Source of the DNA: Leishmania martiniquensis
Lineage: Eukaryota; Euglenozoa; Kinetoplastea; Trypanosomatida; Trypanosomatidae
Reading direction: 5' to 3'
Length of the DNA stretch: 64,000 bases
NCBI RefSeq assembly: GCF_017916325.1
Contig: NC_090156.1
Span: 85,001-149,000 of the forward strand
Each line of letters begins with the position of its first letter. The first letter of the stretch is position 1. The notes beneath the pieces were generated by a model. It was not told the DNA's origin, did no database searches, and saw only the letters and a program-made list of their open reading frames with translations. Made by a program: the position numbers and the translations under genes. Below are positions 47,461-57,400 of this stretch, piece by piece.

Positions 47461-48534
47461 ATGCAGCAGCTCAAGCGTATTCGCCACCCCTCCGGCTCAG
47501 AGATCCTCTTCGATGCCAAGTGGCACCAGTACAAGCTGGGCAGCACGGCGCTGCGCTCCGTATCGAAGCTGCTCGACCGCTATTTTCCCTTCGATGAGAA
47601 GCGCGTGCTGGAGCTAGTCTCCAGGAAGACGGGGCAGCCCATAGATCAGATCAAGCAAGGCTGGTCCCGTCAGGCCCTCCTCGGCAAGAATGTGCACGCG
47701 TTCATCGAAAGTAAGCTGCTCAAGCAGCCGCCGCCATCATTCATGCTGCTGATGAAGCGCAAGCAGGCCCGAGAGGCGGCGCGCCCGGCAGACGCGACCG
47801 GGCCCGCCGCCATCACAACAACACCTCTTGAAGATGAGGTGCTGCAGGGAGAGGAGGCTCTATACTTGCCAGTGGCTGAAGTGGCTGTAGAGAAGTTGCT
47901 GAAAACCTACGAAGTTCTTGGCGTGGAGCAGGTGGTTGCATCGCCCGATTGGGGCATTGCCGGCACGATCGACTTCATGGGCCGGAACCGCCACACAAAT
48001 CGCGTCCTTATCGGCGACTGGAAGACTACGGGCAGCGTCACGAGCAACTTCCGCTTCGGCTCTTTCGAAGCGCCATGCCCAGGTGCGCTGCGGCACCTGC
48101 CGAACAGCAAGACGTACCGCTACGCGATGCAGGTTGCCATTTACGGAGAGATCCTCACCCACGAGAAGTATTTCGAAAAGGACTTTTTCGACGCTCAGCT
48201 GCGCGAGTCGCTGAAAGGCACGTCGGCCGGCCCCAGCACGGAGAGAACGCCGGCAACGCCACCTGCGAACACCAGAAGGCAGCAGAACAACCGGACAGCG
48301 GCCCCCCCGGAGCCCGACAGTGACAGCCATGTCGAGGGTCTGCTGAGGACTTTATACCGCAACAGCGCGGCGCAGCGCTTTGAGTACGGCATCGTGCAAC
48401 TGTCTAAGGGCGAGGACGGCGGCGTGGTAGCAGAATTTAAGGAGGTAACGCCGGCGATGGTGCTGCCGCCAGACTGCCCTGAGATGACCTTCGAGGGCTT
48501 GTTGCGGCGTGTCATGGAAGGAGACGGCGTCTAA
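47461..48534 (+). CDS. PD-(D/E)XK superfamily nuclease (RecB/MGME1-like)
   Basis: 357 residues from the ATG at 47461. The nuclease core is visible in order: E83 in GKNVHAFIES (motif I helix), D171 in GIAGTIDFMG (motif II), D186-W-K188 in LIGDWKTTGS (motif III, DxK), and Q224 in YAMQVAIYGEIL (motif IV QxxxY). This is the RecB-type arrangement found in Cas4/AddB and mitochondrial MGME1 exonucleases. A role in DNA end-processing, possibly for mitochondrial or kinetoplast DNA, is plausible but there is no clear presequence. A Pro/Thr/Gln-rich insert (about 255-285) divides the last part. Which relative it is closest to cannot be settled by eye. Confidence 0.7.
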   Translation: MQQLKRIRHPSGSEILFDAKWHQYKLGSTALRSVSKLLDRYFPFDEKRVLELVSRKTGQPIDQIKQGWSRQALLGKNVHAFIESKLLKQPPPSFMLLMKRKQAREAARPADATGPAAITTTPLEDEVLQGEEALYLPVAEVAVEKLLKTYEVLGVEQVVASPDWGIAGTIDFMGRNRHTNRVLIGDWKTTGSVTSNFRFGSFEAPCPGALRHLPNSKTYRYAMQVAIYGEILTHEKYFEKDFFDAQLRESLKGTSAGPSTERTPATPPANTRRQQNNRTAAPPEPDSDSHVEGLLRTLYRNSAAQRFEYGIVQLSKGEDGGVVAEFKEVTPAMVLPPDCPEMTFEGLLRRVMEGDGV

Positions 48535-50291
48535 GTGAGAGCGAGTGTGAGTGAGAGTGAGAGAGCGACGCGCTTTGCTGTCATTTACTTCACCCCCTGG
48601 CGGATCCCTCTCCTCCCGCTCAGTGGGGGGGGGGCGCCCACACTCGGAGCGCACATCGTGAGGCTGTGTGTGTGTGAGAGAGAGAGTGTGGGCCGGAGGG
48701 GTGAGTAGAGGGACGCAAGAGTGGAGGAGAGCGTGCAAAGCGTGGTGGTGTGCGTCATGACGCACACCGTGTCTTCAGCACGAGTCAGACGGCTGGTGGC
48801 GGCCCTGTTGGTTTCCCATCCACGGGACCCATACAGCACACAGATACGGGTGACGGTGGTCTTGGCACGGGTAGTCTTCTCGGGACGGCACGCGTGTGGA
48901 TGCGTGTGTAAGTACGGGGAGGGGTGCCCTCGCATGTCATCTCCACATCAGCACCGCAGAAGAATCTCACAGCTCGTCACCTGACGACCCCTTTTCCCTC
49001 TCGCCCACTCTCGCCAGCGTGTGAGAGTGAGAGGGAGTGTGTATGTGTGTGTGATACAGCATGGCGGCTGCTCTGCTCCTGTGGCTGTGGCATAGTCTTT
49101 GGTGGCGTGCACCTGTCTTGATGGTGGTTGCCTCTTTGGGGGTACTCCCCTTCTCGCCGTCCTCCTTCCCCACCCTCAGCGCTTTTTCCACCCCGCCCTG
49201 GGCTCCCAGTCGCAGCCGACAGCCACCCCTCCATATACGCTTAGTCAAGTAGCTGTGTCTCTCTACGCATACGCGCGCGCGAAGCGAGCCAACACAGCTG
49301 CCCAGAGATATTGCAGCGGCGAGGGAGTCGAAAAAAAAAACGCTGCGTGTCTCGCCCACAGCAGCGAGTGCAGCACAAGAGGTGCTCTACTTATACACCA
49401 CTCTTGGCGCCCAACGCAACTGCCCCTTAACCATCCCTTGCGCACGCCTCACTCGGTCTGCCCCCACACCACACCACGCCACCATCCCATCATCCCCCTC
49501 TCGAGGTTTGCAGCGGTGAATCGCAGACGTGCATAAATACTAGGCTAGCATATCCTATCATCCCACACACACACACACACCGCCGCAGACGCTGGCGGCG
49601 GCGCACCGCGCCATCGTTGAAGCGAAGGTAGTTCGAGGCAAACATTAGAGGGGAGACGCAAAACGCCGCAGTCGCTCGCTTGCAGAGGAGCTCGCCGAGG
49701 CCCACAGAGAGCAAAGTTCTCTTGCCCCCGCTCCACCGTCATCTCGTTGCGCGCGCTCTTCGGGGCGTCTCTCTCTCTCCCTCCCCCCTCTCTCTCCCTC
49801 TCTGTCTGTCTGTCTCTCTGTATTTTCGAGGGTGTGTGCGATCGATTGGGCGAGGCCCGAGCCCACACAGTTGTCGCAACAGCGCAAAGGGAAGGGACAC
49901 TGGAGGGTGTGTGTGTGTGTGTGTGGCAGCAAATACCGCCGCGCTGCCCACTTCTCTGCGCCACAGCGTGTCCTTTCGTGCGGTTGTCTTCGCCTTTTTT
50001 GCCACCCTCTCTCTCTCTGAGCGTCTCTTACTATAGCGCTGCCGCCACTGCTTTACCCCTCCTCTTCTCCCCCACCTCCATCGCTGTGTGTGTGTGTGTG
50101 TGCTCTTCCCCCTCCCTCCCTCCCTCTCTCTCTCATACGCACGCGTGGTGGTGTCGCTACGCTGTGGTGAGGTGCCTCAAGAGACTGAAAGCGGCGAAAA
50201 GGGAGCGTCAGCGCACTGACGCGGCAACTCGATCTCTCTCTCTCCCTATGCGTGTACTCTGGTGCAGCTCCTCTGCTGTGGTCGAGTTGTC
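48535..50291 (+). other. Long intergenic region, simple repeats only
   Basis: 1.76 kb with no supported gene. GA-rich sequence at 48539-48570 and around 48680; G-run near 48626-48635; A10 run near 49331-49340; (CA)n at about 49565-49581; CT/CTGT-rich 49769-49822; TG runs at about 49905-49924 and 50084-50102; pyrimidine tract 50103-50140 preceding the next gene. Open frames here are repeats of Cys/Val/Thr/His from microsatellites. Confidence 0.6.
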
Positions 50292-52460
50292 ATGGGCAAC
50301 GAGGCGTCAAAGTCTCGCGGTCCAGCGTCGCTGAGCAGCAAAGTCGGCCGGAGCCCACATGCGGGGGCGGCAGGGGTCTCTGGCAGTGATGCCGCCGCCT
50401 CTAAAAATGCGTCTCCAGCCAGCACCACAAGCTGCAGTGCCTCTCGCGTGCCAGCCAGTGCCCTGGCGCCGGCAGCCCCACCAAAGGCCGATACGGGGCT
50501 AGTGAGGTCGATGAGTGGGGTCGCGGACGCCCTCAGCTCATCCGTGCCACGCTACGTAGACGCGAAGAGCATGGTATACACGCTTCCCTGCTTCTCGGAG
50601 AACTTGCTGAAGAGCACGGTGAGCGGCGGCGCTGAAGTAAGAAGCCCGCCAGTCTCGGTGCCGAGGGTCGCCTCACAGTCACTGCCGATAGCCTCCTCCT
50701 GCAGTGACGTTCGCTTAGGTGCACCGTCCTCGCCGCTCTCCACATCCCGCCGACCCTTCCCTGGCGCCAATGTGTCGAGCCCGATAGCGATTCCGACGTA
50801 CAACATGAACACCCCTACCGCTGTGGAAGACCTCTCCTGCAGCTCACCAGTGCTGAAGTCGTACCGGCAGCACTCCTTCTCCCACTCGAGGAGAGAGGCG
50901 TGTCTGAGCAGCTCCCCCACCTCACCCGGGGCCGTCCGCGGCCTCTCACCCTTCAGCGCCGGAGCGGCGGAGGCTCCGGTGGCCATGGGCGCGGCCTCCT
51001 CGTCCCTTTCCGGGGCTAGCAGCGGCTCGCCGAGCGCGGCCATCTACACAAAGTTCCTCGAGATCACCGGGCATCCGCTGGGCTTGGAGAACTACGGCAA
51101 CACATGCTACTGCAACTCCGTCATCCAGCTTATCTATCACTGTACCCCTCTGCGACTGCGGTTGCTCGAGCTGTACCACGTCTACCTCACCAAGAAGGGC
51201 AAGGCCGGCTTCGAAGAGGACACGGTACTCTTCCAACTCTGCAGCCTCATCGCCATCATGCACAAATCAAACAACCGCGCCAAGGACAAGTGCCCGCGTG
51301 AGAAGATCGCTCCAAAGGACCTCCTGAACTGCGTGCGCGCGAAAAATAAAATTTTCGACAACGGCATGCAGCAGGACGCGCATGAGTTCACAATCTTTAT
51401 GCTGAACGAGATGTGGGAAGCGGAGCAGCGCATCATGGCCGACCCCGCCAACGTGAACCTCTTCCGCCAGTACGAGGCCTCCATGAAGAAGAAGGGGTCG
51501 CTGTCGTTGTCTTGGAAGCACAGCAAAGAAAAGCTCAGCAGTCACAGCCAGAAAGAGGGTAAGCTGAGCAAGAAGCCCTCGACAGCTGCGGCGAACAGCG
51601 GCTTTGGCACCAGCGGTGGCAAGGCGATGGGCATCCCGCAGCCCCTCCACGGGGATCTCACCCCTCTGCAGGTGATTCTGCAAGGCAAGTTTGGCTCCCT
51701 CACTGCCTGCCTCGAGTGCGAGAACGTGACCGCTCGGGATGAGGTCTTCATGGACCTCAGCCTCGAGACAGAACAGGGCACGTCCCTCCTTCGCTGCCTC
51801 GACCACTTCGGCGATCCCGAGTACTTCTGGGGACAGAATAAGCTGCGCTGCGAGGAGTGCAAGATGTCGGTGCGCGCCGCCAAGACGATCCACGTGCAGC
51901 AGCTGCCGCAGTACGCACTTCTCATCCACCTCAAGCGGTTCCAGTACGACGTGAAGAAGCAGGCGTTCACAAAGAAGGCGGACCACGTCGCACTGCCCAT
52001 GCAGATGGACGTGGAGGAGTACCTGACAGACCCGGAGGTGATAGAGCACAGCCTCCGAAACGAGCATGCACGCTCGCGGAAGAGCGGCAATGATGACGCA
52101 GCGGACAGCAGCAGCAGCGGCGGTGGCGGCGGCTTGGGAAATGACACGGCGAGCGCGGCATCCTCACCCGACGCATTCAAGCCGGTACCGGAGGAGGTGC
52201 GTCGCAAGCTTTGCGGCATTGCCCTCCACAAGGCGCGCTTCGAGCTGACGGGCTTCGTCGCCCACATTGGCGAGGGACCGAACTCTGGGCACTACTTCAC
52301 GTGTGTCCGCTACGGCCCTCAGCTGTGGCGCCGCTTCGACGACGAGACGGTGTCGACAATGGCGGAGCGCGATGTGAAGCAGTACTTTGGCGTCCCATCT
52401 GACGCCGTCGGTGTGATCACAACGACGGCCTACATCCTTCTCTACGAGCGCGTTGCTTAG
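50292..52460 (+). CDS. Ubiquitin carboxyl-terminal hydrolase, USP12/46 type
   Basis: 722 residues from the ATG at 50292. The start MGNEASKS has Gly2 and Ser6, an N-myristoylation motif. A Ser/Pro/Ala-rich region to about 250 precedes the USP domain. The Cys box is GLENYGNTCYCNSVIQLIYH with nucleophile C272. Two CxxC pairs (CLECENVT; CEECKMSVRA) form the zinc-binding fingers. LPQYALLIHLKRFQYD follows, and the His box is FVAHIGEGPNSGHYFTCVRYG with H667, then RRFDDETV. Order and spacing fit the USP12/46 (yeast Ubp9/13) group, cysteine proteases that remove ubiquitin. All catalytic residues are present. Inserts rich in Ser/Gly (about 595-620) are lineage-specific. Membrane association is inferred from the N-terminal motif. 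Confidence 0.9.
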   Translation: MGNEASKSRGPASLSSKVGRSPHAGAAGVSGSDAAASKNASPASTTSCSASRVPASALAPAAPPKADTGLVRSMSGVADALSSSVPRYVDAKSMVYTLPCFSENLLKSTVSGGAEVRSPPVSVPRVASQSLPIASSCSDVRLGAPSSPLSTSRRPFPGANVSSPIAIPTYNMNTPTAVEDLSCSSPVLKSYRQHSFSHSRREACLSSSPTSPGAVRGLSPFSAGAAEAPVAMGAASSSLSGASSGSPSAAIYTKFLEITGHPLGLENYGNTCYCNSVIQLIYHCTPLRLRLLELYHVYLTKKGKAGFEEDTVLFQLCSLIAIMHKSNNRAKDKCPREKIAPKDLLNCVRAKNKIFDNGMQQDAHEFTIFMLNEMWEAEQRIMADPANVNLFRQYEASMKKKGSLSLSWKHSKEKLSSHSQKEGKLSKKPSTAAANSGFGTSGGKAMGIPQPLHGDLTPLQVILQGKFGSLTACLECENVTARDEVFMDLSLETEQGTSLLRCLDHFGDPEYFWGQNKLRCEECKMSVRAAKTIHVQQLPQYALLIHLKRFQYDVKKQAFTKKADHVALPMQMDVEEYLTDPEVIEHSLRNEHARSRKSGNDDAADSSSSGGGGGLGNDTASAASSPDAFKPVPEEVRRKLCGIALHKARFELTGFVAHIGEGPNSGHYFTCVRYGPQLWRRFDDETVSTMAERDVKQYFGVPSDAVGVITTTAYILLYERVA

Positions 52461-54469
52461 AGTCATTCGCACGCTCATTGCACAACTGGCCGGCGACGTA
52501 GATGTACGCGTCTACTATATGCGATAGGGGATGGTGAAGAGGTGGTCCAGCAGCCGATCTGGACGGCGTGCGACTGTACGCGGCGCTGTCGAAGGAAAAA
52601 AAAGAGGGAGTGGGCCGACAATGCTCTCTTACGCTGCGAGCTCCCCCCATCAAAAGTGAGAGGCGATGATCCGGCGTGAGTGTAAGGGGGCGTCGTTGCG
52701 TAGAGTGCTCTTCTTCGCTGTTGTTGGGTGGTTTTCCCGGCGTGTCGCGTCACCTTTACCCTCTTCTTTCGTCGCCCCTCTCCTCACCACCGCCACCCTC
52801 CCCCTCTGACTTGTCGCTCCACTGCTGATATGGTGACTACTGGTTGTAACTTGTACGTGTATCTCCTTGCTTCTATCCTTTGAAGAGCGTGCGTTCTTCG
52901 TTGAGCCGATGCGCAGCTCATACTATGTTGTAGGTGTTCCCTGAAGCAGCGAAGGATGACGCGCATCGCATCTCTTCTGTCTGTCTGTCCCCCGTCCTCT
53001 CCCTCTCCTTCTCGCACGGTCGGTGCGTGAAATCAGATCCGCCTCCCTCTGCAAAAACAACGAAACGTTCGCCTTGCCGGGGCGGTGTTCGCCGAGTGCT
53101 GACGTCTTGGGCTTCCACATGTGGTGGTCCACGCGCGCACACATCTGTACGTCTCTTTGCCGCCCACGTCAGGGACGAAGTTCGATGTGCGCCTCCTACT
53201 CTCTCTCCTCTATGGCGAGGAGGCCGTCGCCTGGCCTCACCGTCGTGTCGGTCAGCTCCAATCCGTCCCACGCAGAGGCCCGCCACCACTCGGCGTCTGT
53301 CGCCGGGCGAAACGTGAAGGGTAAGGGGCAGAGCGGACTTTGCCCTTTCGTCGATGTCGTTTGAAGGAACGGCGGCCATTTCGGACGGGCGGAGTGCGCC
53401 AGTCGGCGTTCCGTTGCGCGGCGGTGCTCAACCGGGTGGAGCAGTCGGGTGAGAGCGGATTCAACGGGGCAAAAAAGAAAAATGGGATGGGGCCCCTCTC
53501 CTCGTCATCTCTTTCTCGCACAGCCCCGGTATGCTGAGGCTGCTGCATGGTGGGTGCGCACAGGTGTGTCTCTGTGGAGGAGTGTGCGTTGGCGGCTATC
53601 CTCGTCGCCTTCGGAGGGAGGGAGGCTAAGAAGAAGAGGGGACGAGAGCAATGCGTGTCGTCCCTATCCTCACTCACTTCCCCCCCCTGCCCACCACACC
53701 ACACAACACAGCATCACCCTTTATTTCGCTCTCTCCCCATTGCGATGGGATGACGGTGCTTGTGCACTCCCCCCTCCTCCATCCCTGTCATGTTGTGGCG
53801 TCAGCCCATCTAACTCCGCGTGATAAAAGCAGTTCCACCCCCACCCCACACACACACGCGCAGCTGGCACGAGCCACCAGCGAAGCGAATCAGGAGCAGA
53901 GGAGTCGGTGGTGATGAGGCGCTCTCAGCTCTCTTTGACTCGGACGCACCCCACCACGACCACCGCCACCATACCTCTCCCAAAGCGGTGCTGTGGGCAA
54001 TGCATTGCGCGGCTCCCATTGAACTTCTTATCATGCGTGGCTTCGTGTGCAAGATGCACACGCATCTGCCATCAGCCGCCTCTCCTGTGAAATACCTGCA
54101 CTCGCTACTCTAAATGCGGTCCTCACGCACACGCACGCACACACACGTCGCTTTGGCCCCCTCCCCTACCCTCACGCATTCGGTCATCATCACGGCGCGC
54201 AGACGTCTCCATCGCGATTCGTCTCGGCTCTCTTTCTCAGGCCTTCCTCGAGATTGCCTGCACCTAATCCACTGCTGCTGCTTCTGCTACCTTCCCACAC
54301 ACACGCACACACACGACACCCCATGCCTCCGACAGACAAGCGGCATTGTGCCTGACACGTGCGTCCTCCAATAGAAAGGGGGAGACGACTGAGGGAGGGA
54401 GGCACGAAGCCACGTGGGTACTCCTCGCAGCAGCAGCAGCAGCAGCGCCTCTCGTAGACGCCGAAAAGC
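52461..54469 (+). other. Long intergenic region without recognised gene
   Basis: 2.0 kb, the longest gap. A-rich runs near 52597-52604 and 53467-53481; (CA)n at about 53846-53857, 54128-54146 and 54297-54311; a CAG array at 54428-54445 just before the PIWI gene. Open frames on either strand are short, low complexity and without family features. Confidence 0.6.
54428..54445 (+). repeat. CAG x6 array, possible tandem trans-splice acceptors
   Basis: Six CAG units lie 25 bases before the PWI1 ATG, after CTCCTCG. Each unit ends in AG, so the array offers several adjacent acceptors (NAGNAG-like). Whether they are used is not known. Confidence 0.5.
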
Positions 54470-57400
54470 ATGTGGTCCCTATTTCGCTCAAACCTCGCCG
54501 CTGTCTCCTCAGCACCCACAGCAGCAGCAGCAGCCAGGATTAGATGCCGATACTCCGTCCGTGGCATCGCACAAGGCGCCGCTGTGATTCACCTCTGCCG
54601 CCGCCACTACCACCGCTACGCCGGTGACTCTGGCAGCCAAGGCGCACCGCACAGGCAACGAAGCGCCTCCTCTGCGTTTGTCACGAACGGTCGAGGCGGT
54701 TGTGGTACTGAGCGCGCGTGCTCGGCATCCGCGCCGCCGCATCAACGTCCATCGCAGGATAAATCGCTGCGGCAGTATCGCGGGCAGCAGCGACGAAATG
54801 CGTCGCTAGCGGCAGCCGAGAAGGCCTCCAACCATGTGGCCAGCACCCGCGCCACTTTCTGGTCCCAATCCGTAAGGCATGTCTCAACAGCTACACTGAG
54901 GCAGCAGCACATGCTCGATCGCGTGCAGGAGAAGAAGTCTCGGTTCCTCGTCCGCAGCAGTGTCCGCGAGGATGGCGTCATCTCCAACCTCTTCCCCCTC
55001 CATTTTCGTCGCGCGGATGCGTCGCACCAAGACTGCCACGGCGGCGCACCACCGGCAGGCACGTACGTGTACATCTACGAGGTGTACGTGACGCGGTTGA
55101 CGACGCCACTGCAGGGAAGGGGCGCTGCGAGGGCAGCTGGCAGTGCGCAAGGGCGTGGACTGGCACAAGTGGAGCGGCGCGTTTCGCCTGGAAGGGCGTG
55201 GAGAGCGGTGGAGCGCTTTTTGCATCACCGGTTCGGCGGGGCAGCCGCTGAGTCACTGCCGCCTTTGGTGCAGGTGGTCAACGAAGTGTACGCGGCTGCC
55301 CCTCTGCCAGCCGCCGCGCTGGTGCTGCCGCGAGCCTATTTCGATATGGGCTGGCAGACCGCGGAGCTGCGCCTGAAAAGTCGGTGCGAGTTCACAAAAC
55401 TGCCGCCGAGTAAACTCCAGATGCTGATGAACAAAATCATTCCGGAGGTGGCGCGTGCAGCTCACCGCAAACGACGACAGCAGACGGGTACATCAGCAAC
55501 ATTTCTCGAGGTGGTACGAGAAAAGACGGGCAAACTATTGTGCACGACGCAGGGCGTGTCAGCGGGCGGGCTGCGGCTGTATCGGGGTGTGCAGGTGCAG
55601 GCAATCTTTGTGGACAGCTCGGCTGCGCTCGACCCCAACGCAGCAGATGCGAGGGGCAATCAGGTGGCAACAGAGACACAAACCTGCATTCAGCCATCGG
55701 CTGAGACAGGTGGTGATCGCGGCAGCAACCTCTCTGCTGATGCGGGCGACTGCCCCGTCCTCACCCGCCACCTCGGCGACACCCCAGTGGGCCTCACCGA
55801 CGCCGCAGCGCTGGTGCACTTCCAGGTGGTCGCCTTCCTTCGGCCCTTTTCCTACCGAGGCACTCCCGCCGAGAGCTACCGCGTTCGCGATGCTTCTGGG
55901 GTCTACTTGGCCTCTCTCTGGTCCCCCGCGCGGCCACGCTCGCTGACCGTCGGCGCGGTCTACGCAGCTGCCCCTGTGCGCATTCGCGAATTCGCCGAAC
56001 GTGGCAACGCCCGGCTCATCGAGCTCCTCCGTGACACGACTCTCACCCTCATCTCTGCCAGCACGGCCACGGCGCCGACCAGCCCCAGAAGCAGCAAGGG
56101 CAGCTGCAGCAGCGCCACACAGAAGTCGAGTCCTCTTTCAGGCAATTTGAGCCTCAAGATCGACACAAAGGGCACCATCGCGTCTGAGGTGTCGCTCTGG
56201 GACGAGGTGCTGCAGCACTTTAGCGAGGGCCCGTACGACGAGGCGGCCCAGCAGCGCATCCGCAAGTCTGTTCAAGGCATCCCTGTAGTCATCTCATACT
56301 CGCTGCGTCAGAGCATTGTGCGCGATGTTCTCTTCAACAGCGGCGCATTGCTGACCGCTGCCACCGATACGCGCAGCCTTGCCGCCGAAGACGGCAAGGG
56401 GCGATCGGGAGACGCGTCCGACTCCTCTCCCACGGACGACACCGCGGCAAACGGTCCGGCGAGGGAGCACTTGAATACACCGATCCTGTGCGTGCGAGAG
56501 CCGCGCCTCAAGCCACTGCTGCCGCTTCTAGACTCGCGGCAGCCGTGCGCCGTTCTTACTGACCACACAATCGTGCCGCTGCAGGTGCTGCACTGCTGCT
56601 ACGATCCTCGCATGCGTGGTTGGCAGGACATTGGTGTTTCCGCGTTGTCCCTCGTGCCACAGAAGCGCTCGGAGCTGCTCGCGTCAGTTCGCGCGCTCCT
56701 CGCCGATGGCCTGCAGCGGTGGGGCATGGATCTGGCGGCAGCCCCCTATCAGACCAAGACGCTCTCCCTCCTTCCCACCCCCATGAAGTGCACTGTGCCG
56801 AAGAATCGGCCGGCCACAAACTTCTCGAACTCCACCGCCGCCGCGTTCCCGACCACCATCGTCGTCATCGGCGTCACTGGACCGCGATGCACGGCGGAGC
56901 AGTCGCGGCGCATTACCCTCACCGCCCAGCACTTGGCTCACTATTTCCGCACAAAGCTTGTGGCGACCGTAGCGGACGAGAGTGCTGCCGTTCAGTATGT
57001 GCACGAGCAGCTCATGGAAGCGCCGGCTGCCGCTGCTACCCCCCACAGCCAACCGGCCGCCTACCTGAAGGACCCAAACGCGTCCGTGATTCTCATCACA
57101 AACGAGGTGGGCACACGTGCGGCGCGGTGGCTCAAGGTGGAGTGTATGTGCCGTGGGGTACACCTCATCGCCATTCCCGCGTCGCCGAACCCGAAGCGGC
57201 TCGCCCTTGTCGGTCCGCAGCTGCGGCGGCGTATAGCGACCCAGTTCGAAGTAAACCCACTACGCGGCGTCGACCTGCGTGGCGAGCTGCCGGTGCTGGG
57301 CAGCCGTCACGTACTGATCATCGGGGTGGACTCGTGTCACACAAACACGCTGAGTGTTGGCACGATCGTCGGCATTCTCAGCACCCCGACCGACAACAGC

